From Vandiemenella viatica (Eukaryota; Arthropoda; Insecta; Orthoptera; Morabidae), in the NCBI GenBank assembly GCA_031002005.1, contig CM061919.1, forward strand, positions 32,391,088 through 32,455,087: 64,000 nucleotides of DNA. Direction: 5' to 3'. Shown one piece after another: positions 54,199-64,000 of the stretch. The notes beneath the pieces are model-generated. The model was not told the origin of the DNA. It was given only the letters and a program-made list of their open reading frames with translations, and searched no databases. Made by a program: the position numbers and the translations under genes. Position 1 is the stretch's first letter, and every line of letters begins with the position of its first letter.

Positions 54199-55945
54199 AT
54201 GTTCTCCTGCCAGTCGTACTACGCCACCATGTTGTTGCCTTTCTTCCATGAAGACTGTTTTTATCTCCCGTGCTTCTGTAACCGGTCTTCCTAAAATTTG
54301 TGCTACTTTTTCGGCGTCACCGGTTCGTAGCCAATAGTGTGCCCCTCTCTTTCTAACTTCTAGGTCAAATGGCCAAACGCCCAACGCAAGCAGCAGAGAA
54401 TCGGTCGCTGTTGTGCTATATACACGACTTAATCTTATCAGTATGCCTCTTAGTACGCTTCTTAGTGCCTGGCGAGGTTTAACTTGTCGTAACTTATGCG
54501 CCCAACTGCTAGCAGCATATCCCACAATCGAGGATAATATACTGTCGTGATACCTCCTTATTATGGACGTTGGAAGATGAAATCTTCTTGCCCAATACTG
54601 ATCAGTTTGTTCATCACTATTTTGGCACGACTGCACACCTCCGTTATATGGTCAGTAAAATTTAGTCGCTCGTCTAGCGTGACTCCCAGTATTTACAAGT
54701 TCTAACTCTTTTTATGGAGGACGTCGTTAACTTTTATTATTGGATTTCGCTTGGGGCGGCCACTGAGAACCATGAATTGAGTCTTGTGTGGTGCAAGGGT
54801 TAATTTCACTTGGAGCACCAGTTTTGTAAATGTCTTAATGCCATTCTGCTTCTAGTCTCTACTTCGTCCCTTGTTCACCTTGTATCAGTAGTAGAAGGTC
54901 ATCCGCGAAGGCAACAAGCCCCAGGAGTCCTTCTTGCCCAATCATGCTTTCTATGGCCATTTCGAATGTTACGTCCCAGAACACTGGTCCACACACCGCT
55001 CTGAAACCAAACTGATGTACACTCATACCATACTTTTTCCTGTGTTCCTGTAGTTTCCACACTAAATTTTTCCTGCACTTTTCCAATCACATTTAGCAGA
55101 CAGATCGGCCGGTAGGATTTAGGATTTAATGAATCCTTGTCGTTCCCCTTCTTTAGGATCACCACTTCACTCTGCTTCCAGATATTTGGAACCCTGCCTT
55201 GCTGAAGGCGTTTATTAAATAGTATACAGAGTGATGAAGCCAACTGAATCACTAATGCCACGAACACTTCAGCAGCGATTCCGTCCGGTCCAGGTGTCTT
55301 TTTCCGCGATATGGCGTTAATCGCTTTAATTACTTCGCTAATGTAACTGATTTATAAATTTCATTGTGACCTTTACGAAGATTTTCTTGCTCTAAACTTT
55401 CACCTACTGCCTCATCGTCGGGTAATAGTACTTTTAACAGTTCCTCAGCTTTTCCGCTCCAATTGGCCGTCATGGTCCCGTCTGCTTTTCTTACGCTTGA
55501 TATTGTAGTCGGTGGTCTCATATGCTAGCTGCGATCTGTAGGGGACGCCCCAGCGATCTGACTTTAAATTAGCGTTTACATAAGCCTCTCAACTCTGCTG
55601 CTTTGTTTTTATTAGCATCTCTTTAAAGGCAGTCTTCCTTTCCCTGTATCTATCGACAAGCAAGCACCTATCGGTAGCAATCACGCACCGTTGGTACTCT
55701 TTTCTCGCCTTCCCCTTCTCCGATCGTAATTTTTGCAGTCTTTCGCTCCACGGTATGTCTGTAGTATTCGCTGGTCTTTTGAGGGAATGGCCATTTTCAT
55801 TACGCGCTAAATTTCACGCGTGATCTCTCTTGCTATGACATCTACATCATTACCTTCCAATAGATCCACTGGTAGACGGAATTCATCTCTTAGTTTTGCC
55901 CAATCTGCCCTACGTAAGTTATATTTTCTCCTTGTGTCGTTAATT

Positions 55946-56302
55946 TCATTGAGCTGCCGCCCCCCTCGACCTGCCGCCCGCGTGCGGTGCACGCCTTGCA
56001 CGCCCGCTTACGGCGGCCCTGTGTGTGGGTTGCACACCCCTGCTTTCCTTAATTTCTTGTCTTAGTATATCATTTTCGTTGATTAACTCCTTCAGTCTAC
56101 CCTCCATATGAGATGCAGCGACTGCGCAGGACGCAAACTTATCCTTTAGCTCTTTTAGTTTTTGCTCTGATAATTTTTGGCCCTGGATCTCATTTAGGTA
56201 TTTAACTAGTTCCTCGTACCTCTTTCCAAATGCAAGAGGAATTGCATTTGGAACGCAGTCACTAGTATCGCTTTTCGGATTCATTCCGTTACTGAGCTCC
56301 AT
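55946..56302 (-). pseudogene. R1-like ORF1 N-terminal coiled coil, fused to ORF2 by deletion
   Basis: The frame starts at 56302 (MELSNGMNPKSDTSD) and includes RYEELVKYLNEIQGQKLSEQ, then MEGRLKELINENDILRQEI, a coiled coil typical of the start of R1-type ORF1. After about residue 85 it enters a GC-rich, Arg/Ala-rich stretch with no counterpart (PTHRAAVSGRARRAPHAGGR), where the sequence changes into ORF2 linker in another frame. This marks an internal deletion of the remaining ORF1 and the endonuclease. Confidence 0.55.
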
Positions 56303-56589
56303 CTGCGACTCCTAATCTGTGGGTTCATCACAAACTAAATCCATTTTGTTAACCTGCAGGTCAATTCTCAAGGCCGAAGCCTCGCTGGATCTATCTCACA
56401 ATATAGCGATTATTCACAGTACCTGTACAATGCTGAATGTTCAATGGCACGCGTATCCGGACGCTGGTAGAAACACAGAATCCACAAGACCCAAAACCAA
56501 CTCTGCAACAACACTACATACACTGCTAAGTCGGAGCGCACAGCACGACACGTCCGCTCACTCCGAGCGTCAACAAGCGTAGGGACTGT
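56303..56589 (-). other. Probable leader of the R1-like element
   Basis: GC-moderate DNA without a recognised gene precedes the ORF1 start on the minus strand. Confidence 0.35.
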
Positions 56590-57526
56590 GGTTTTTGTGT
56601 GCAGACGCAGGCTGAGATGACTGATCTGCGCACCCAGCTTGCTGCTTTGTTAATTAGAGTTCACAGCTAGAAGCTGCCGTAAGTGAGTGCAGTAGAAGCG
56701 GTATTGGTGACCCTGTAGAAGCAAAGCGGCTCGCAGGTTCGCCTATACCAGTCATCGTACCTGCAGTCCAGGCCGAGACGTTAGAATCTCTGCGGCCGTT
56801 GCCTAGTGCTGGCTGGCGTGTGGTTTATGGACGTCGACGCCGCATGCGGGGACAGTCGTGCAAGCCTGATTCCCAGGAAGGCGAGCTTTTACCACTGTCC
56901 AACAAGTTCGACGCATTGTCTGGAAACTGATTCAGTCCTGCAATCGTCGGCCTGTGAGTTGGCAGACCCACATCCCGCTAAGTCTGGAAAACCCCAGAAG
57001 GGGATTTTAGTGGCCGGTAGCTCAAACGTTAGGCGCTTTATCGAGCCCCTTAGGGAAATGGCAAATAGGTCGGGGATGAAACCCGGTATCCATTTATTGT
57101 GTATTCCGGGGGGTCTGATCCGAGATGTGGAACAGGCCATCCCGGATGCCATTGAACGGATGGTGTGCAGCCAGCTGCGGATTGTGGCTCATGTAAGTAC
57201 CAATGATGCCTGCCACCTAGGGTTGGATTATATCCTCTCGTCCTTCGGGCGACTTGCGGAAAGGGTGAACTCTGTGGTAACTGGCCGGAAGATTTCTGCT
57301 GAGCTAACCATCTGCAGCATTGTCGATAGGACTGACTGTGGACCTCTGGTTCAGAACCGTGTTGAGGGGCTGAACCAGAGATTACGGCGTTTCTGTCATA
57401 GTCATGGCTGCAGATTCCTTGATCTTCGCCCTGGGTTGAGTCTTGTAGGGATCCCTTGGATAGATCAGGGGTGCACTACACACGAGAATCGGCTACACGG
57501 GTGGCAGGGGCCGGTGGAGTGCATTG
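56590..57526 (+). pseudogene. Non-LTR retrotransposon ORF1 with SGNH-esterase-like domain
   Basis: An N-terminal coiled-coil piece (AEMTDLRTQLAALL near 56610) lies in one frame and is separated by shifts from the long open part (56806-57526 and beyond). The latter contains GILVAGSSNVRRFIEPLREM, GGLIRDVEQAIPDAIERM, then LRIVAHVSTNDAC and RFLDLRPGLSLVG. The order GDSL-like Ser block (here GSSN), Gly block and GxND-like block (STND) fits the SGNH/GDSL esterase fold found in ORF1 of CR1/L2-type elements. The Gly of the VGTND block is Ser here. The ORF2 of the element is absent. The T run at 57527-57540 follows the match; the apparent extension of the frame past it is unrelated. Confidence 0.55.
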
Positions 57527-57784
57527 TTTTTTTTTTTTTTAGGGTGAGGGAGGATTACCCTGATTTTTTCTGGTCCAGGCCCCATTTAAACCTAACCACG
57601 TCAATTTTGAGATTAGATATCTCGAGAACTAAGCGAGATATCAAAAAATTATATTGCTTTCAATTTGTCTCGTCAAGTTACAGTAAATCAGAATCCTTTT
57701 GCAACACGGTTATCGTAGAATCTCGCAATGAAATAATAGAAATCTAAGGGTTTTGTACAAAAAAAAAAAAAAAAAAAAAAAAAA
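57527..57784 (+). mobile_element. Short retroposon-like segment ending in poly(A)
   Basis: A 14-base T run (57527-57540) and a 26-base A run (57759-57784) bound 218 bp of unrecognised DNA. The A run looks like a retroposition tail. Whether it belongs to the esterase ORF1 element or to an independent insertion is unclear. Confidence 0.4.
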
Positions 57785-60700
57785 TAACACTGTAACATTT
57801 AATTTTCTGAAATTGATTTTTATTTCTTTTACTGGTAGGATATTGGTTTTATTTTGACGATATGTTGGTACGATCAATTATTTCTGCTTTAAAATAGAAA
57901 TTTTGTGGATTAAAACTAATCTTGCGTGGTGTCCCAGGATAATAATTATTTTTAATTTTCTTCACTTTCAAATAACCGTATTACTATTGCCATTATTTCA
58001 GTCACATATAAGTAATTCCAGAATGTCTAGATTTGATCACGGTATATCATTCAATTCGCATTTGACTGAAGCTATGATTTTCGAGCGGCAGTATTATCTG
58101 AGGCTGTGATTCAGTTGAAATGCAGCCTGTATCAGAATGATAATTGACACGCTATGTTACAGCATAAGGCATAATGGATTTAGTTTTATAATTTATGCGG
58201 TGTAACATAAGGTTTTAGGATTCCTAATTAATTTTTATTTGATTGGTTGAATGTTGCTGTCATCTTTAACTGAATAGCATGTATAATGGTAAACATTAAA
58301 AAATTAGAGTTATGAAGTCAGTTTATAGAAAGAACAGTTTATTTTTCTGCCCGTGGTTTGAACTGCAGCCAAAAGTTGTACACACGTTCCTTGTACGATA
58401 TTAATCAGGAATATTTGCACATTAGAGCCACCAAATATATATTAAACGATAAAGTCAATTCGAAATATGGGCAGTTCTGTAGAAGTTAGTAAGGAGAAAC
58501 TACGAATTGTTACCTGGTGATATTTATGGTAGTTGTTTCACAGACTTCTGTCTTCGAGGGAAAAAAAAAAAACTGATTTTCGTATCCATAACGATATGTA
58601 AGGAAGAATTTTGTCATCGTTTATTGTCAGCCGGAAGACATATTGCACCAGAGACAATCTTTTTAACTGTCTACCAGAGACAATATATGTCTACCACATT
58701 CGTGATCTAACGCATTTCGCATCGCAGCTGACCTGTTACGATGAAAGTAAATGCTGATTACGTTTGATTCAAGTATTTCGTTTTTTTTAAAGTACTGCGG
58801 TCCAGAAGACTGAATAACAAAAGTAAAAAAATAAAACGGAATCCTAAGTTTTGTCAGAAATATGTAGGTTTTTAATTGCTTGCTTCATCCCATGGCACAT
58901 ATAAGTCATTAGCTATTTCCGCAGATTTTGACTAAAACCATAAGCTCTAAAAATTGGAAATCCCCGTACAAAATGCTGCGGTAGCTTTAGTAGGGCTCCC
59001 GTTCAAATAGAGACACACACAGCTAGCTTACAGATTTATAATAGTATATGGTCTAGATTACAGCAATTAATTTCATAGCATTATCGTATGTATTAAACTG
59101 TGCACATAATCTCTAATTTCTAATATCTCTGATCGCTGTTATTTAGCGGCAAGAATATCGTTGTTTAAATGCAAAGCTGTTTTTTGCGATCTAAATTGGG
59201 TAAAATAAAGTAACTGCTGTTTAGTTTTATTTTTTAAATAAAAAGAGGAAGAAAATATTTGAGCTACGTGCTGTTAAATACTAAATACTGTAGCTGAAGG
59301 CAAAAGGCATGTGGAATAATGAGTTTCACATCGCGTATACAAAGTCGTATCCTTGATGATTTACATCTACATAAAATGGTAGATAAACATAAAGAACATA
59401 AAGCTCATTTAATAGGTAACACGTGAATAAACGTTGGTCATAACATTTTGCCATAAAATGACAACTGGCATTTTCTGTTTAATTTAAGATTATTATGTCG
59501 ACACATTATTGAAAATTAGTTCCACGTTTTTTCAGCCGCAAAGTATTTTCATATTTTTTAAACTATGAAACTAAAATCAAAATTAATGACTGTATTATGG
59601 CAATTAATTTTATAGCAGTTGCTTAGCTATTAAACTGTGCACTAACCTCTACTTGCTAATGACTGTGGTCACTGTTAATTCGCTAGTGATGGCTGGCACG
59701 TGACGTCACCGTTCACTAACCAATAGCTATCGAGGAGCGGGCATTCTCCAGGCAACGCATTTTGTTAAAGAGGATTATTCGAAGAAGGAAAAGGAGATTA
59801 AAGCCTATGCCTATAAAGCTAACAAATGGTAAAAATACCAACGATTTCTCTCTCTTTTTCGTAGGCGTTGAAGCTTCTTACGCGATATTTAATGAGAAAA
59901 TATCTACAAAGAACTCTTGATAACACAAAAAGAGTATTTAGTAGACTTAGTAGAGAAAGAAAAACTATAGAATGTACATATGGCATAATGGCGTAAAAAT
60001 TCCAAGTGTTTAATAGTTCCATGCAATATAATGACCCACAAAAGGTAATTAATTTAGTGAAATCAGCTTCCATAATGTATAATTATTTCAAGAGTAGAGA
60101 ATGAGTCCCGTACAGTCTGAATATATTTGAAAATAATACAACTTCGACACCACATATAATATCGCTGGCACAACAACTTAAAGTTCTCATTCATCACCAT
60201 GTGACACCAGAAATTATTTAGCCAGTTACTTTATTACTCCACAAGGAGCGCTTTCTTGGCAGTGGAATTGTATTTAAGAAAAATGGATTTGAAGTGTTTA
60301 CATAAAATATTGTTCGTTATCATTAATTAAAAAATACGTTTACATAACTGATAAATTAACTTCCTGTCCAATGACACTCCATGCTTTCTCTGTGGCATGT
60401 TCTAGTGAATATTCACTCAAGTTGTAGTCATATAAACACGGATGTTTCTCAATTTCAGTAACGAGCTTTAAATTAATTGTTTCATCCACCATTTTTGTTT
60501 AGAAACTAGTTGGTAACTGGTAGCACTGCAAGAGGCACGCAGTGTCACTTGGAACTAATCACGGACACGTTACGGACTGGTTATTAACCGATCACTCCGT
60601 GTGCGAGCCTCCATACAAATACTAGTACAGTGACTGAACAGAAACTGATTGCAGATCCGAGTTAGTAACTTGTATCTTTTCATAGATCCGTGTGAGAAGG

Positions 60701-61014
60701 GCCTAGGTATAAAGACTCGTGCAGCCTGTACGCCGGGGCTGGACTAGTTCGAGTTGATTGCATTTCGGCTTGTGTTTTAAATAATTTAAATAACTGAAAT
60801 AATTTAATGTGATGTCTTAGTATTTGTATTTTTTTTATTACAAACTGCATTGATTTGGATTCTTGGCTTTTTTGTCTTTAAAATGCTATGTACGGAATAA
60901 ATTCTAAATCTCAAAACCATGTTATAAATCCGTAAAAACAGACAAACAGTATTAACCTTTGTAAACTTCTAATAAGCATATTACTCTACAGAGAGGCATA
61001 CACTTTTTAATATA
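57785..61014. other. AT-rich spacer, no gene seen, with one internal duplication
   Basis: There are no frames over 84 codons and no recognised motif. A diverged direct duplication of about 110 bp (59053-59165 and 59588-59695) shares CAATTAATTT-ATAGCA, TATTAAACTGTGCAC-xAA and CTCTA-TTxCTAAT. Confidence 0.5.
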
Positions 61015-61560
61015 CCAGATTAATCCAAAGTAGACAGGAAAATAAGAGAATTAGACAAAAGAACACTAACGGATACTATTTCAAAAGTTGGGCTCTTAGG
61101 CAAAATGTCTGAACCTTTTGAAATAAAAACAGCTTGCCTACAAGGAAATGGCTCATCACCCCTTTTGTTCAGTCTTGTTTGGACAAAGTAATCACAACTT
61201 GGGAGAAAGAAGTAAAAGAAATAATTATTGGCAGACGGTTAAAAAGTAAACTTCGACTTCGGTGTTTGGCCTTTTTTAGATGATCTACAACAACAAGCAA
61301 TATACTCCTTTAAAATATTCCAAGAAATTTCAGCTAAACCCAAACTAAAAATTTCGTATACTCAATATTTCTCAAATAACTAAGTTTATATACTTAGGAG
61401 AAATCATTCAGCCTTTATGAATAAATCGCGAAGCAGACAACGATAACAAATCTAACTCACATAAAGTCTATATACTCTCCTGGAATAGAATGAAAAATCA
61501 ATATCCGGAATGAAAAGTAATGACACTATAACACAGTAAACGAACCGGAGGTTTTTATGG
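61015..61560 (+). pseudogene. LINE reverse transcriptase core relic
   Basis: Translations in shifting frames include PFEIKTACLQGNGSSPLLFS near 61130, corresponding to the RT block EIKTGVRQGDGLSPLLFN. A remnant of the FADD block (FLDDLQQ) is near 61275, and YLGEIIQP near 61398 follows. Many stops and frameshifts; old copy. Confidence 0.65.
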
Positions 61561-61696
61561 AGAACTGTAGGGAAGCGTACTCGCAAATTATCTTACATGA
61601 AATATCCAGATATTAATCTCACACACTATATTAAATTACGCTTAAAAATTTTAGCTATGATGGTTTAGGTTGTTGTAGATAAGAGTGCTAATATTG

Positions 61697-62150
61697 TTTT
61701 TTTTTTTTTTTTTTTTGCTGTCATCAGTCTTTCGACTGGCTTGATGCAATCCTCCATCCTTTCCTATCTTGTGCTAACCTCTTCATCTCTACATATCCCT
61801 AACAACCCATGTGCTAAATTATCTGCTTCATATATTCTAATCTCTGTCTTCCTCAACAGTTCTTACTTCGACCGTTCCATCCACTAGCAAATTAACCAAT
61901 CTAGCATTTCTCAAAATATGACCTACCAGCCTGTCTCATCTTTCTGTAAGCTTCTTCCACAAATTTCTTTTCTCACCCATTATTTCCCAAACTCATTTCG
62001 TACTGTCCATTTAATTTTCAGCATTCTTCTGTAGCATCACATTTCAAACGCTTCATTTTTCTTTCTTTCTAGTATTCCTGAAGTCCATGTTTCGCTACCA
62101 TAAAGTGCTGTGCACCACGTTTAGAGTTTTAAAAAGTTCTTTCTTAATCC
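61697..62150 (-). mobile_element. LINE 3' end with poly(A) tail
   Basis: A 21-base T run (61697-61717) is the tail. On minus the sequence encodes the C-terminal end of an insect LINE ORF2, with readable blocks such as DRLVGHILRNARLVNLL and, near the tail, an IASSQ/ASNQS-type end. The same stretch occurs as older relics at 3340-3640 and 40200-40440. Confidence 0.7.
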
Positions 62151-62162
62151 TAGATCAATATT

Positions 62163-62890
62163 TGAAAATAAAATAATTGTTTAAAAAAAACATTCAAACC
62201 GCCTTCAAAAAAAAGCACTAAAAATTTTAAAATAACTTGCTTAGGAAAAAGAAAATCTAAATGGACAATATTTTACATTACTGTCATTGAAATTTTTACT
62301 TTAATTAGTTATTTTTGGAGTCGGTGCCAGCTGTCGAATCGCGAAGATCAAATTACTGAACTTCATTTGGTGTTAAAGGCAAAACAGGGAGTACGAACAA
62401 GAATTCCCAATATTTCACAGCTTGTCGTGAGGCAAATAGTGTTATTGCGGGAGACAGCTTAGGGAAACAAATTAACAATATTTTAATCTGTGTCTCGGTC
62501 TTATTGGTCATCCAGGCATATCTCTGGCGCTACAGTGTCAGTTGGTAGGTTTCGTCATGCAGTAAACGATTTACAGTTAGTAAAATATCGGCGTATGTTT
62601 CAGTTTTGTTGAAACATGTTTCTAGCATTAATTGTAGGAAAACAGTAACATGATTTTTTATGTATTATTGGTATTCCTTATTGTTTTTATCTTTTTGTTT
62701 CTCTTGCTTTCGCTGGCACCGACTCCAAAAATAACTAATTAAAGTAAAAATTTCAATGACAGTAATGTAAAATATTATCCATTTAGATTTTCTTTTCCCT
62801 GAGCAAGGTATAAAGTTATTTTAAAATTTTTAATGCTTTTTTTTGAAGGCGGTTTTTTATGGGTTTTTTTAACAATTATTTTATATTTAA
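62163..62890. mobile_element. Element with long (about 175 bp) terminal inverted repeats
   Basis: The arm 62163-62336 is the reverse complement of 62713-62890 at roughly 90 percent by eye, including AACCGCCTTCAAAAAAAAGC, TTTACATTACTGTCATTGAA and GGAGTCGGTGCCAGC. The 376-bp centre has no open frame. It is a non-autonomous foldback or MITE-like element; target duplication not determined. Confidence 0.72.
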
Positions 62891-63279
62891 ATTTTTAGTG
62901 GTACTACAGTTCCCAATTTGCGAACTTCCTGGTAGTTCAAAGATTAAAGCGCTTGCTTTCAAAGAAGAATTCTGTCTTTATATACCACAACAACTTCCAG
63001 AACGGGGTGTTGTGTTAAGGAATGTCATTTTACATTTTGGTCCAGGCTCTGTTTCGATCTTATCATAACATCTGTTCAAGCTGCTGGTCGATAACCGAAA
63101 CATGTAACATCTGGGCATTAATAGACATCACATACAGAAATCTGTCTCTGGAATATATCTGAAAATATAGATTTTTAATTTGATTTCACAACGTGAAAGC
63201 TTGGGATCCAAGTTGAAATCTGAAGTACATGTTGAGACATTATGACACATTTATTTTATACATATTATGCCATGACTTA
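62891..63279. other. Spacer, no gene seen
   Basis: A 69-codon frame (62859-63068) lacks recognisable features. No other signal. Confidence 0.4.
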
Positions 63280-63289
63280 AAAGTAGCTT

Positions 63290-64000
63290 AATTGATTTTG
63301 ACGGGATTTAAAAATGTAGATTTTTGTAAAGAAAATTGGAAATTAAAAGGGGTGAGGGTAAAGGGGAAGAGGGATTGGGTTTTTGTATACCAAATGTAGA
63401 CTGCCTTTTCTGATTTATTTAAAGTATACTTGTGTAAATTTCTATTGATGTCAGATAAAACTGTAGGTACATATAATAAGCAATTAAGGTGTGTGGAGAC
63501 GAAGAGTAGTTTGGGTTTTGTAAAGCTAGTGTGGGCAGTATTTTTATCTTTTTTTAAAAAGTATACACGTGCAAATTTCCATCGAAACCCGATAAATACT
63601 GTAGCTTTGTCAAAAGAACATTTGCAAAAATTAAATGGGGTAAGGGAGTGAGTGGTAGGGTTTTGTAAACAGAATGTAGGCACTATGTTTCTCTTTGTTT
63701 TTAAGTACGCATGTGCAGTGTTCCATGGAAATCGATAAAACTGTGGGTATCTATAAAGAACACTGGAAATTAGGAGGGGAGTGGGTAGGGAAGAGGGGTT
63801 GGGCTTCTGCAACCTAATTTAAACACAATTGTTCTGTATGTTTTAAAGAATACGTGTGCAAATTTCCTTCAGAATAGGATAAAAACTGTAAATTAAAGGA
63901 TGGAAATTAAGAAACGGAGTTTGGAGTCTCGAAACCAAATGTAGACAGTATTTTTTCTGTTTGTTTGTAGTACACATGTGCATACTTCCTTCGAAATCAG
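63290..64000. repeat. Diverged tandem repeat, about 120-145 bp unit, continuing past the window
   Basis: A unit containing TGTAGAC-GTATTTTT-CTGTTT, GTATAC-xGTGCAAATTTCC, AT-GATAAAACTGTAG and GGAAATTA-xGGGG-xAGGG recurs. Reference points are near 63395, 63530, 63675, 63819 and 63940. The copies are well diverged, with indels. Confidence 0.75.

Larger units (their letters stand above)
51640..55945 (-). pseudogene. R1-like ORF2: reverse transcriptase and C-terminal CCHC finger, broken
   Basis: Pieces in order: linker (55945-55807, NLRRADWAKLRDEF); 55521-55330; RT fingers (55267-54900: LFNKRLQQGRVPNIWKQSEV, then LNPKSYRPICLLNVIGK); the catalytic AFADDLLLLIQ near 54900; and thumb (54636-54200: GYAASSWAHKLRQVKPRQAL, then LALGVWPFDLEVRKR). 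Beyond the nested LTR element the last 93 codons (51904-51640) hold a zinc finger CECGDEGTPEHIVWDC of the type ending R1- and I-group proteins. A deletion near 54850 removes most of the palm after FADD. Multiple frameshifts. Confidence 0.78.
51440..56302 (-). mobile_element. R1-like non-LTR retrotransposon, decayed, interrupted by an LTR element
   Basis: It reads right to left: an ORF1-type coiled coil (56302-55946), then directly an ORF2 linker, reverse transcriptase and C-terminal zinc finger, and a 3' UTR of about 200 bases. The endonuclease and the rest of ORF1 are missing. The LTR element 51909-54198 sits inside the RT C-terminal region; removing it with one ATGT copy restores a continuous reading (WQENIQYLAKQ) across the junction. 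Confidence 0.78.

Noticed and set aside
1..64000. tRNA or rRNA genes
   Set aside because: Only SINE-type box A/B remnants were seen; no cloverleaf or rRNA segment was recognised by eye.

Overview
The window is a stretch of arthropod DNA, most likely from a large, repeat-rich insect genome. I see no intact host gene. What identifies it is the repeat complement: an arthropod tRNA-derived SINE, Jockey-, R1- and CR1-like non-LTR elements, Penelope-like elements with GIY-YIG domains, a mariner, several Ty3/gypsy-like LTR elements and a fossil Polinton/Maverick virus-like element. I cannot name the species from sequence alone. A run of exactly 1000 N (1511-2510) is an assembly gap.

Layout. 1-1510: first ORF of a Jockey-like non-LTR element, cut by the gap. 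2511-3640: SINE and LINE scraps. 3878-8451: decayed Jockey-like element (A) on the minus strand with its 5' promoter preserved. 8469-11440: a second, much better preserved Jockey-like copy (B), head-to-tail with A. 11445-11720: Penelope-type terminal repeat with a hammerhead-like core. 11850-18197: decayed Polinton, with integrase, an unknown conserved ORF and packaging ATPase on minus, and a phospholipase-A2-like protein, a protease-penton reading frame, major capsid protein and a small conserved protein on plus. 18198-35189: tandem array of an internally deleted gypsy-like element (five LTRs, four internal copies, minus strand) bounded by one 4-bp target duplication; a different 6.3-kb LTR element (23242-29518, plus) has jumped into the second unit. 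35190-35430: a possible continuation of the Polinton.

35440-39030: two Penelope-like copies separated by a satellite of about 180-190 bp. 40551-42928: gypsy-like element with a gag-type coiled-coil protein and a truncated 3' LTR. 44367-45051: internally deleted mariner. 45400-47670: two Penelope-like copies head to head. 47990-48530: CR1-like relic. 51440-56302: R1-like element on minus, interrupted by a young 2.3-kb LTR element (51909-54198) that carries one intact ORF and no pol. 56590-57784: esterase-type ORF1 of another non-LTR element. 57785-64000: mostly AT-rich unique DNA with a LINE relic, a LINE 3' end, an element with long inverted repeats and a tandem repeat running off the window.

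The genes do not form a cellular pathway; they are layers of mobile elements whose order of arrival can be read from nesting. Polinton came before the LTR array, which came before the 6.3-kb LTR element. The R1-like element came before the 2.3-kb LTR element. The most informative parts are the Polinton fossil, the LTR array with its single target duplication, and an uncharacterised acidic module shared by three LTR families.
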